A stretch of DNA of 13,468 bases from Geobacter sp. Lineage in GTDB: Bacteria; Desulfobacterota; Desulfuromonadia; Geobacterales; Geobacteraceae. Of this stretch, positions 6,602 to 13,449 are shown in pieces. The notes beneath the pieces were generated by a model. That model did no database searches and was not told where the DNA came from. It saw nothing but the letters and a program-made list of their open reading frames with translations. Location: the NCBI GenBank assembly GCA_003499925.1, contig DNRQ01000202.1:1-13468 (forward strand), given 5' to 3'. The translations under genes were made by a program, and so were the position numbers. The stretch's first letter is position 1. Each line of letters opens with the position of its first letter.

Positions 6602-7324
6602 ATGGACGACGAGCGGGGAATCATAATTGCGGACAGGGATGCCGAGTATCGAAGCCAGGTCGCCGATCATTTCAGAAAGGCGGGGTATCGGGTCGAGACC
6701 ACCGATTCGGCAGTCCACGTACTTTGCAGCATCCTGGAAAAACAGACACCCGTTCTGCTGCTGGGAAATGACTTCGACAACAAGGTTAGTTCGGCCGATC
6801 TGATTCACCTTTTGAAGAAGTGCAATCGCCATCTGCACGTCATCATGGTCTCCGAGGCGATGCCGCTGGCGCAGGTCCGCAAGGTTCGCCAGGAAGGGAT
6901 CTTCTACCACGCCCTGAAACCGGTGGCTGCAGGCGATACCGAAGAACTGGGGATGGCGGTCGAGTGCGCCTTCGAAAAGAACCGGGCCGACGCGCAGGCT
7001 CGCCACGAACCAGCCCCGAAGAGGCAACGACAGTTCCGCTCTGACGGCGACCATGCTGAACAAATTGCACCTGCTCAAGGGACTCTGCAGCCTGTGTCAT
7101 GGCTACTCTGCCTGGCTGCTCTCATCTGCGGCGTCAGCTACCTTTCCCTGGCAGCGACGGAAAGGATCGAGCAGGGAGGGAACATGCCATTCTGGCTATT
7201 CCTGGGCTTTTGCGCCCTGATCATCGCGACTCAACTGCTGCCGATCTTCCGCATCAAGCTGCCGGTGAGCGGGAGGGACGAACATCCGGCAAAACACGAG
7301 GGTACTTCCCTGGATGAAAAGTAG
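6602..7324 (+). CDS. Membrane-tethered degenerate receiver-domain protein
   Basis: A 240-residue fusion. Residues 5-125 follow a receiver-domain pattern: IIIADRD at the first strand, S84 after the fourth strand and K105-P106 at the conserved lysine. Where the phospho-acceptor Asp is expected (VLLLGNDFDN, about 51-60) the aligned residue is G55, and only one member of the N-terminal acidic pair is present. It probably cannot be phosphorylated in the usual way. A charged, Gln-rich linker (about 126-158) leads to two predicted membrane helices (about 160-180 and 196-216) similar to the 89-residue protein just upstream. It lies 39 bp after that gene and 43 bp before cbcA. Having no output domain, it may dock a partner such as the kinase or activator at the membrane, or monitor the cytochrome complex. 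This role is inference. Confidence 0.85.
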   Translation: MDDERGIIIADRDAEYRSQVADHFRKAGYRVETTDSAVHVLCSILEKQTPVLLLGNDFDNKVSSADLIHLLKKCNRHLHVIMVSEAMPLAQVRKVRQEGIFYHALKPVAAGDTEELGMAVECAFEKNRADAQARHEPAPKRQRQFRSDGDHAEQIAPAQGTLQPVSWLLCLAALICGVSYLSLAATERIEQGGNMPFWLFLGFCALIIATQLLPIFRIKLPVSGRDEHPAKHEGTSLDEK

Positions 7325-7367
7325 TCCAAGCTCCAGGAAAGGTCTCCGGAGAAAAGGAGGGAACAAC

Positions 7368-8462
7368 GTGAAACCATACAACAAGCACCGGTTTTTTCGG
7401 ATTCTCATGACCCTGGCGCTGTTGGCGGGGAGCTGCCTGGGCGCCGCCGGCCAGGATGGCGCATCGGGTTACTCATTCGGCGACCAGGCCGGGAAAAACG
7501 AGGCATGCCTGAGCTGTCACGGCAATGCGCAGAAGGTGGCCGGGGGGTCCTATATCGATCGGACCCGATTCGGCCATACCACCCACGCAAGGATCGGCTG
7601 CACCTCCTGCCATGGCGTGAACCCCGGTCATCCCGACGGTATCAGGACGCCGCGCGCGGACTGCCGCGAATGTCACCTCGACATCAACCAGGAATATTCG
7701 GCCAGCATCCATGCCGGCAAGACCATGTGTGCCGGCTGCCACAACCCGCACCAGGTGGAGACCCCGAAGGAAATTTCCGGCCAGGAGATCAACAAGATGT
7801 GCTCGGGATGCCACGAAAGCCTCGAGATGATCGCCAAGCACGGGGAGTGGCTGCCCCAGTCCGACCTGCACATCAGGATGCTACCGTGCATCACCTGCCA
7901 CACCGGGTCGAAGAACTATTTCATCAGCATGTACATCGTCAAGGGGGAGGACGGCTCCCGCTTCGGCAGGCAGGAAGTGGTCGGCTACCACGAGTTGAAA
8001 AGGATGGCTGCCGGGAGAAACATCCTTTCCCTCATCGATAGCAACGGCGACAACTACGTTTCCCTTACCGAGCTGCGCAACTTCAACAGGGATCCCAGCC
8101 ACAAGTTTCTTCGCCTGCAGGGGATGATGACCCCCGAGACCGCCACCCACAGATTCGAGATCCTGGACAACCGCCGCAACTGCACCTTCTGCCATGCCTC
8201 GGGCCCCGGCGCCATGCAGACCAGCTTCATCGCCCTCCCCGAAGAAAACGGCACCTTCCGACGGGTGGCGGTGGAAAAGGGAGCGGTGCTCGATGCCCTG
8301 TACGGCACTCCCGACTTCTACATGATGGGCTCCACCAAGAACCCGGCCCTCAACTACATCGGCCTGGCAGTCATCTGCGGCGGCCTGATCCTACCGGTAG
8401 GACACGGTTCTCTGCGCTTCCTGACGCGCAAAAACAGAAAGGGAAAGGAGCATCAGTCATGA
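7368..8462 (+). CDS. cbcA: Seven-haem membrane-anchored cytochrome c (CbcA-like)
   Basis: I take the GTG at 7368 as the start, because AAGGAGG (7354-7360) sits seven bases before it and a signal peptide begins there. An in-frame ATG at 7314 overlaps the previous gene and lacks these. The 364-residue product has a signal sequence (about 1-27) and seven CxxCH haem sites, at residues 47, 78, 99, 121, 145, 174 and 272, plus extra His residues available as distal ligands. A canonical EF-hand-type loop (224-235) precedes the last haem. A single C-terminal helix (about 327-345) and a basic tail anchor it with the haems in the periplasm. The architecture matches CbcA of Geobacter sulfurreducens, which pairs with the b-type CbcB to pass menaquinol electrons to periplasmic cytochromes. 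The stop overlaps the cbcB start (ATGA). Confidence 0.92.
   Translation: MKPYNKHRFFRILMTLALLAGSCLGAAGQDGASGYSFGDQAGKNEACLSCHGNAQKVAGGSYIDRTRFGHTTHARIGCTSCHGVNPGHPDGIRTPRADCRECHLDINQEYSASIHAGKTMCAGCHNPHQVETPKEISGQEINKMCSGCHESLEMIAKHGEWLPQSDLHIRMLPCITCHTGSKNYFISMYIVKGEDGSRFGRQEVVGYHELKRMAAGRNILSLIDSNGDNYVSLTELRNFNRDPSHKFLRLQGMMTPETATHRFEILDNRRNCTFCHASGPGAMQTSFIALPEENGTFRRVAVEKGAVLDALYGTPDFYMMGSTKNPALNYIGLAVICGGLILPVGHGSLRFLTRKNRKGKEHQS
8037..8072 (+). other. EF-hand-type calcium loop inside CbcA
   Basis: These codons encode DSNGDNYVSLTE, with Asp, Asn, Asp, Tyr (backbone), Ser and Glu at ligand positions 1, 3, 5, 7, 9 and 12, and the hydrophobic residue at position 8. A short amphipathic segment precedes it and LRNF follows, as in a helix-loop-helix. 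Calcium binding is predicted from the motif only. Confidence 0.65.
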
Positions 8463-9205
8463 GCGAAAAAAAGATGGTCTATCTTCAGCCGATACCGGTG
8501 CGTATCTGGCACTGGATCAACGCCTTCGGCATCATCACCCTCATCGTTACCGGCGCCCAGATCCGTTTCCCCGAGAGCGTGACCGTAATGGGGAGCTACA
8601 AGAACGCCATCGAGGTCCACAACGTAGCCGGGCTGGCAGTGGCACTGTCGTTCTCGTTCTGGTTCTTCTACTACAAGATGGTCAAGAACACGCTGGACAA
8701 GTTGTACATACCGAACGAGGAGGACATAAAGCACGGCTTGTTGCGCCAGCTTCTCTTCTACTGTTTCTGGTACTTCCTGGGCAAGCCGAGTCCGTTCCAT
8801 GCCACACCCGACGAGAAGTTCAATCCGATGCAGAAATCCGCCTACCTGGCAGTGATGTTCGTGCTGGTGCCGCTGGTCGGCCTCACCGGGATACTTCTCA
8901 TGAATGTGACTCCGCTACGGGTTATCATCCTCGCCTCGGGAGGGATCAAGTTCATCGTGGCGGTGCACTTCATGCTGGCCTGCTCGCTGCTCGCCTTTCT
9001 CTGCACCCATGTCTACCTGGCAACCCTGGGAGCGACGCCGCTTGCCTATTTCAAACCGATGCTGTTCGGATGGGAAGAGGTGGAAGAGCATCATGAGCCG
9101 GAGCACGCACCACCCGAAACAACCCCGGGATACCGGCCGGTGCGCCACTATCCCGAATACCGCAGCTTGCAGTCGGAGCAAAGGGATAGCTGGCAGAATC
9201 GGTAA
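8459..9205 (+). CDS. cbcB: Cytochrome b membrane subunit (CbcB-like)
   Basis: A 248-residue protein of the HydC/FdnI/thiosulfate-reductase cytochrome b family. Four predicted membrane helices lie at about 20-36, 56-76, 128-148 and 165-187. Candidate haem b ligands are H18 (RIWHW), H54 (EVHN), and H170 and H184 in the last helix, the expected pattern for two b haems spanning the membrane. The C-terminal tail (about 203-248) is hydrophilic and rich in Glu, His and Pro, and is probably cytoplasmic. AAAGGAG is eight bases before the ATG, and the gene shares ATGA with cbcA, showing tight coupling. With CbcA it should form a quinol:cytochrome c oxidoreductase of the inner membrane. The fold is secure; the cbcB symbol rests on the partner and the surrounding genes. 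Confidence 0.92.
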   Translation: MSEKKMVYLQPIPVRIWHWINAFGIITLIVTGAQIRFPESVTVMGSYKNAIEVHNVAGLAVALSFSFWFFYYKMVKNTLDKLYIPNEEDIKHGLLRQLLFYCFWYFLGKPSPFHATPDEKFNPMQKSAYLAVMFVLVPLVGLTGILLMNVTPLRVIILASGGIKFIVAVHFMLACSLLAFLCTHVYLATLGATPLAYFKPMLFGWEEVEEHHEPEHAPPETTPGYRPVRHYPEYRSLQSEQRDSWQNR

Positions 9206-9237
9206 GGGAGTCCATTTCGAGGCAAAGGAGAGACGCC

Positions 9238-9783
9238 ATGCTCGGACATATGATCGGACAGATTAAGCCCAAAACAGCATCAACTGCCAACGACGTTGTC
9301 GACCGCTCGATAAGCCCTGATCATTGCCGGGAGCAGATACTTGGGAGCATCAGCGAGCTCCATGCCCTTTCCCGCCGCGGCCTTTGGGGTATGCTCCTGT
9401 TCATGTCGCTTAGCGCGATCACCCTCTACTGCAGCGAGGCCGGGATCTTCGCCCTGGTTCCGGCGGATATCAAGGAGATGTTCGGCGATCCCCCGCCGGC
9501 CCACCTGCTCCACATCGTGCTGGCCGTGTCGTGGCTTTCGGCCTTCGTGCTGATAATGGGTCGCGTGGCGGGGGATGGCAGGCCGACTTACAACTGGTGC
9601 AACATCGGGCTGCCGACCGTCTTCTACCCGCTCTACATCTTCTCCGATCCAGCGGGGACCCATTTCCCGGCAGTCTTCGCCGCGGGGCTGATCCTTCTCA
9701 TCGTGGAACACGCGAGCGTCACGTTCTATGCTTCCAGGGCGATTCGCGAAGAAACGGCTCGACTGAATCATCTGCAGAACTGA
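9238..9783 (+). CDS. Four-helix membrane protein, last gene of the cbc operon
   Basis: A 181-residue protein with a hydrophilic N-terminal arm (about 1-45) and four predicted membrane helices (about 48-68, 84-108, 118-136 and 138-158). AAAGGAG lies seven bases before the ATG, and the gap to cbcB is only 32 bp. Histidines near helix ends (in LLHIV and EHASV) could be structural or bind a cofactor, but there is no CxxCH and no clear haem b pattern. I do not recognise a family. Its place suggests an extra membrane subunit of the CbcBA complex, possibly one of the accessory proteins named CbcD or CbcE in Geobacter sulfurreducens, but I cannot decide this by eye. A downstream ATG at 9250 is a possible alternative start. 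Confidence 0.85.
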   Translation: MLGHMIGQIKPKTASTANDVVDRSISPDHCREQILGSISELHALSRRGLWGMLLFMSLSAITLYCSEAGIFALVPADIKEMFGDPPPAHLLHIVLAVSWLSAFVLIMGRVAGDGRPTYNWCNIGLPTVFYPLYIFSDPAGTHFPAVFAAGLILLIVEHASVTFYASRAIREETARLNHLQN

Positions 9784-9876
9784 AGCAGATGCCAACCAAT
9801 ACCTGAAACGCTGCCTGCAGCCCGTCCCTTCATTATATCAATTAGCCGTTCCGACTAATCTTCCTCGGTTAAAGTC

Positions 9877-9932
9877 CCTCCCCCATCAAGGGGGAGGTCA
9901 GCTGCAACGTCCCTCCCCCTTCAAGGGGGAGG
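9877..9932. repeat. Two tandem palindromic hairpins after the cbc operon
   Basis: CCTCCCCC/GGGGGAGG pairs occur at 9877-9897 (loop ATCAA) and at 9912-9932 (loop TTCAA). They lie between two convergent genes and form equally well on either transcript. Neither has a T-run. They belong to the dispersed palindrome family and may act as a shared 3'-end structure. Confidence 0.7.
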
Positions 9933-9965
9933 TCAGGAGGGGGATGGGCTGTTCATTGCGCCGCG

Positions 9966-10070
9966 TCCCCCATCCCCACCCCGACCCTTGAAGGGGAGGG
10001 AGGCTCTCCGGCAGCGGGAAGTCCCCTCCCCCTGAAGGGGAGGGAGGTTTTCCGGCAGCGGGAAATCCCC
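9966..10070. repeat. Palindromic repeat with a tandem 38-bp duplication
   Basis: The lead-in CCCCCATCCCCACCCCGACC matches the copies at 1613 and 1858. It is followed by two direct 38-bp units (9989-10026 and 10033-10070, offset 44 bp) that differ at three positions. Each unit contains GAAGGGGAGGGAGG and then CCGGCAGCGGGAA. The array ends 12 bp from the stop of the facing cytochrome gene. Confidence 0.7.
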
Positions 10071-10082
10071 TTTCACTGCAAG

Positions 10083-11078
10083 CTAGCTGCGCACGTGACA
10101 GGAGTCGCAACTGCCGCTGACCGAAAAGGCCGACTTGCCGTCATGGCAGGCGCCGCACGACTTGGACTTTTGCATCTCCGACATCGTGACCGGCTTGTTT
10201 GCGGTCCGAAGCGGGAAGGTGCCGGTATGGCAGTCGTTGCACTTGTACATGTTCAGATGGGCGGTATGGCTGAATGTCACATTTGATGCCTTGGCCACCT
10301 TGAACTGGATCTCCTTCACCGGGTGACACTTCTGGCATTCGGCCACGGAGAAGGCCTCCTTGGCATTGTGGCAGGCACCGCACGATTTCCCCTTCTCCAT
10401 GGCTGCCATGGAAACCGGCTTGTTGACGCCGATCGCATAGAGCTTGGTGTGGCACGAATTGCATTTGTACATTTCCACGTGCTTGCTGTGGCTGAAGACG
10501 GTGGGGCCGGTTTCCTTGACCTTGAAGACCACTTCCCTGGGGGTCGGATGGCAGGCGTCGCACTTAGCGATACTGAAGGCCTTGGCCCCGTTATGGCAGG
10601 CGCCGCACGATTTCCCCTTTTCCATCTCCGCCATGGAAACTTCCCGGTTGGCGCCGGTCGCATAAAGCTTGGTATGACAGGCGTTGCACTGCATGCTTTT
10701 CAGATGCTTGGTGTGACTGAAAAGTACGGTCCCGGTCGATTTGATCTTGTAGGCGATCTCCTTTACCTTGTGGCAACCGGTGCAGTTGCTCAAACTGAAG
10801 GCCTTTTGCCCGGTATGACACTTGCCGCACGATTTCCCCTTCTCCATGTCCGCCATGGTGTAGGTGACCTTCTTCGAAGTGGCGGGGGTGGCATGGCACG
10901 ACTTGCAGCTTACGTTGGGGCTTTTCTCCGATTTCTTCTTCAGATGCACCTTGTGGCTGAAGACGACCTTCCCTGCGTCTGCAGTGTTGTAGGTTATATC
11001 TTTGATCTCCACGGCGGATGCGCCGGAAACACAGCAGGTGAGCGCAGCCAGAATGACGATTGTTGATCCGAGTTTCAT
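10083..11078 (-). CDS. Periplasmic twelve-haem cytochrome of four c7 domains (CbcC/GSU1996-type)
   Basis: A 331-residue protein with a signal peptide (about 1-22, cleavage after ASA) and twelve CxxCH sites arranged as four tandem three-haem c7 domains of about 75 residues. Each domain begins with an FSHxxH pair of distal ligands and contains a conserved MxKxKSCGxCH segment whose Met could be the sixth ligand of one haem. This is the architecture of the 'nanowire' dodecahaem cytochromes GSU1996 and GSU0592 (CbcC) of Geobacter sulfurreducens, which carry electrons across the periplasm. Domain 1 differs from the rest: about seven extra Lys/Ser-rich residues sit between its ligand pair and first haem site. 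GGGAGGG lies nine bases before the ATG. The gene faces the cbcBA operon and has its own candidate sigma-54 promoter. It is the obvious electron acceptor for CbcA; that pairing, and the choice between CbcC and GSU1996, are inference. Confidence 0.93.
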   Translation of the reverse strand: MKLGSTIVILAALTCCVSGASAVEIKDITYNTADAGKVVFSHKVHLKKKSEKSPNVSCKSCHATPATSKKVTYTMADMEKGKSCGKCHTGQKAFSLSNCTGCHKVKEIAYKIKSTGTVLFSHTKHLKSMQCNACHTKLYATGANREVSMAEMEKGKSCGACHNGAKAFSIAKCDACHPTPREVVFKVKETGPTVFSHSKHVEMYKCNSCHTKLYAIGVNKPVSMAAMEKGKSCGACHNAKEAFSVAECQKCHPVKEIQFKVAKASNVTFSHTAHLNMYKCNDCHTGTFPLRTANKPVTMSEMQKSKSCGACHDGKSAFSVSGSCDSCHVRS

Positions 11079-11118
11079 AGTCTTTTTCCCTCCCGAGTTT
11101 TTAATGTCTCATAGTGGT

Positions 11119-11192
11119 CTGCTTGTCGTGCCTTCCTTGGGTTTCCAGTCAGTTGGCACCGTCTTGGAGCAGCTCTCTTCTGGATCAGCTGC
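11119..11192 (-). promoter_or_regulatory. Structured mRNA leader with competing stems
   Basis: In the minus-strand transcript, GCAGCT can pair with AGCTGC (forward 11169-11192). The same CTGCT can instead pair with AGCAG further down (11168-11172 with 11119-11123), enclosing a GTGCC/GGCAC stem (11128-11132 with 11155-11159). The two folds exclude each other. The stems are only 5-6 bp, so chance is a real alternative, and I could not match a known riboswitch class. Confidence 0.25.
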
Positions 11193-11252
11193 GCGATCAG
11201 GACGGACGGCCGGATGACGACGGTTTCATAAATGGTTCACCGTCGTTGTGCT

Positions 11253-11268
11253 AGCATTAGCCGTGCCT
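11253..11268 (-). promoter_or_regulatory. Candidate sigma-54 promoter of the dodecahaem cytochrome gene
   Basis: On the minus strand the sequence is AGGCACGGCTAATGCT. GGCACG is perfect, the GG and GC are correctly spaced, and only the first T of the -12 element and the base before GG depart from consensus. The predicted start is near 11242, leaving a leader of about 164 bases. A second sigma-54 promoter in the same cluster fits shared control by the neighbouring activator. Confidence 0.65.
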
Positions 11269-11595
11269 TAATTTGAGCGGCGTTGGCTAAAATTCATAAG
11301 CTGCCGGTTTTGAAGGGGTTTATTTTTCAGGGAGCGGCCAGGTGAGGCGGCCCGCAGGCAGGAGTGTATAAGGAAGCTATACAGTTAACCGGAGGTAGCG
11401 GGGAGGGCTCGCCCCTGATCCGGGCGTCAAGCAGCGTTTGGTGCCGCTTTAGGGGGCATTTCGCGATGTATATGGAAAATATACGCCTGCAGAAAGGGTG
11501 AGTTTTCTGGCTTCAGACGGCAGCCGAACCATGGGAGATGCGCCGGCCTGCCAGGGTCGGGACGGTCATGCCGGAGCGGAAAAGCTATAACAAGG

Positions 11596-11626
11596 CGAGC
11601 CCCACCGAAAAACTCGGTGAGGCTCG
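11596..11626 (-). terminator. Terminator-like hairpin after the transporter gene
   Basis: CGAGCC-C-CACCGA (11596-11608) pairs with TCGGTG-A-GGCTCG (11614-11626): a 13-position stem with one mismatch and a 5-nt loop. It starts about 52 bases after the transporter stop. The minus-strand sequence beyond it is only moderately T-rich (CTTGTTATAGCTTTT), so termination may be partial or assisted. Confidence 0.55.
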
Positions 11627-11677
11627 TCAGCATGCCGGATTTGTTGCAGCAGATGTCGCCGCCGGTCTCTCCCGACC

Positions 11678-13318
11678 CTAAGCAGTCATTATCAGTACGC
11701 AATGCACCAGGATGATCTTTCCTATGGTGGCAAACGGAAAGACACAGGCGTATCCCTGGTCCTGAAGATCGTTTCCGGTCTGCTCCTTTATGTAGGCGAG
11801 CCCCGGGGTGGAGGTGTGCATCCCTGCAACGATTCCAAGGACCAGGCACATCGGTATCTTCATGATCTTGTGCCCGATCCAAAGGCCCAGAAACGCAGTC
11901 ATCACGGTGATGCAAACACCGGCCAGGAAGATGCTCCCTCCGCCACCGTGACTCAGGGTGGTCACCAGGCTGTATCCGGAGCGGGTGCCGATCCCGGCCA
12001 GGAACAGGGTCAGGCCGACCTGTTTCAGGGTCATGCTGGCGCTGTAAGGCAGGCTCCAGACTATCTTCCCGGTCCGTCCGAAGGTGCCGAGCAGGATGCC
12101 GACGATGAGAGGCCCCCCGGCGAAGCCCAACTGCAGCGTCCCGCCGCCCGGGAAGGGGAACGGGAACAGGCCGAGGATCAGGCCGATGACCAGGCCCAGG
12201 CTGAAGGTCATCACGTCGACCTCGCTCACCTTGCGATAGGAGTTGCCGAAGAAGGCGCTCACCTCCTCCATGTTGCTCTTGTGGGCCAGCACCTGGATCA
12301 TGTCGCCCAGTTCCAGCACAACCTCCGCAGTCGGGACGAACTCGTTGTCACCGCGGCGCACCCGCGTCACCACCTCACCGTAGCGCTCGTCGAGGTGCAG
12401 TTCGCCGATCGATTGCCCGACCGCCCTGGGACTGGAGACGAAGATGCGCCGGTACTCGTACTCGGTCCGGTCCAGGCCGAGCCTGTCCTTGCTCCTCCTT
12501 TCGCCGAGTGCCGTGGCGATGCATACGATCTCGTCGGGAACCCCCGCCACCATCACGAGATCGCCGGGTTCCAGAACGGTCGACGGCTGGGCCGGAAAGA
12601 AGTCGCTGCCGCGCTTGACCCGGCTGAACAGCACATCGCAGCCGTTCAGCTCGTTCAGCTCCTGAACGGTGGCGCCGGCCGGCTCGCACTTTTGCACCTT
12701 GATGGTGCAGTGGACCAGGGAGTCACGGTTGTCGGGCTGCTTGAGCTGCTTGAACTCCGCAGCGTAGTCGACCTTCCAGAGCTTCTGGCAGATGTTGATG
12801 GTCAGCATGAGGCCGATCACCCCGATCGGGTAGCCGATGGAAAAGCCGACCACCGGCTCGGCCAGCAGTATTTCCATCATATCTTCAGGCGCCGTCTGCC
12901 GGATCGTTTCCAGGGCGCCGCCGAGTGCGGGGGAGGCGGTCAGACTGCCGCAGAATATGCCGGCAGCGATGCCGGGTTTAAGCTCCAGGTATTTCTGCAG
13001 AGCCACGCAGAGTGCCGCCGATACGCAGAGCACCCCCCCGGCGAAGAGGTTGTTCTTCAATCCGTCCCTCTTGAACGAAGCGACGAAGGAGGGGCCGGCG
13101 GAGAGTCCGACCGTGTAGACGAACAGCGCCTGCCCCATGATGTAGACGATGGCGGGCGCTTTCATGTCGGGATGGAGCGCGCCGAAGCCGAGACCGACGA
13201 ACAGGACCGCCCCGACGCCGAGGGTGATCCCCCAGACCTTGATGCGTCCCAGAGGGTATCCGATTGCGGCCACCATGAGCAGGAGCATCAGAGGGTTCTC
13301 GATAAGGACTTTCACCAT
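11678..13318 (-). CDS. AspT/YidE/YbjL-family membrane transporter
   Basis: With the start I favour (ATG at 13318) the protein has 546 residues, the usual size for this family, and begins with the typical ENPLMLLLMVAAIGYPLG helix. A second ATG at 13330 is nearly as likely. The longer frame back to 13435 runs into low-complexity sequence. The N-terminal half has about five helices with GSLTASPALGGAL. The middle carries two TrkA-C (RCK_C) regulatory domains (about 200-280 and 290-365). The C-terminal half repeats the membrane unit, with FPGGGTLQLGFAGG and a matching TSTPGL motif. This duplicated plan is that of the aspartate:alanine exchanger AspT and the uncharacterised YidE and YbjL proteins. 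The substrate cannot be read from the sequence. It stands alone, transcribed towards the cytochrome gene, and I see no functional link to cbcBA. Confidence 0.93.
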   Translation of the reverse strand: MVKVLIENPLMLLLMVAAIGYPLGRIKVWGITLGVGAVLFVGLGFGALHPDMKAPAIVYIMGQALFVYTVGLSAGPSFVASFKRDGLKNNLFAGGVLCVSAALCVALQKYLELKPGIAAGIFCGSLTASPALGGALETIRQTAPEDMMEILLAEPVVGFSIGYPIGVIGLMLTINICQKLWKVDYAAEFKQLKQPDNRDSLVHCTIKVQKCEPAGATVQELNELNGCDVLFSRVKRGSDFFPAQPSTVLEPGDLVMVAGVPDEIVCIATALGERRSKDRLGLDRTEYEYRRIFVSSPRAVGQSIGELHLDERYGEVVTRVRRGDNEFVPTAEVVLELGDMIQVLAHKSNMEEVSAFFGNSYRKVSEVDVMTFSLGLVIGLILGLFPFPFPGGGTLQLGFAGGPLIVGILLGTFGRTGKIVWSLPYSASMTLKQVGLTLFLAGIGTRSGYSLVTTLSHGGGGSIFLAGVCITVMTAFLGLWIGHKIMKIPMCLVLGIVAGMHTSTPGLAYIKEQTGNDLQDQGYACVFPFATIGKIILVHCVLIMTA

Positions 13319-13449
13319 AATAGCCACCATTTTGTTCGTGTTAGGGGAAGACAGCGGCTTCTGCGAAGAACTGGCCGCGTTCCCCCTCCCTGGCCCCACT
13401 GCCATTAAGTTAAGGCCAGTGCTAATTTCCCGCACGCCGCATAAGCTCC

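Larger units (their letters stand above)
11079..11677. other. Intergenic region upstream of the dodecahaem gene
   Basis: About 600 bp without a convincing gene. It holds the structured leader (11119-11192) and candidate sigma-54 promoter (11253-11268) of the cytochrome gene, and the terminator-like hairpin of the transporter gene at 11596-11626. A GCAGGAG word at 11358-11364 is one base from the half-site found before the cbc operon. I see nothing identifiable in the rest. Confidence 0.5.

Noticed and set aside
7314..7367. Upstream in-frame ATG as the start of cbcA
   Set aside because: It overlaps the previous gene, has no ribosome site and would put a hydrophilic 18-residue extension before the signal peptide. 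The GTG at 7368 has AAGGAGG at ideal spacing.
11387..11412. Segment resembling the GGTAGGTAGCGGGG part of a GEMM (cyclic dinucleotide) riboswitch
   Set aside because: Only GGAGGTAGCGGGG matches. The other conserved GEMM segments are absent upstream and no plus-strand gene follows.
11427..11915. Minus-strand frame spanning the end of the transporter and its hairpin
   Set aside because: Out of frame with the transporter, extends through the terminator-like hairpin, and has no start signal.
11702..13408. 568-codon open frame on the plus strand opposite the transporter
   Set aside because: Its translation is rich in Asp, His, Gln and Gly with no domain. It is the expected antisense shadow of a GC-rich membrane-protein gene whose own strand encodes a clear family.
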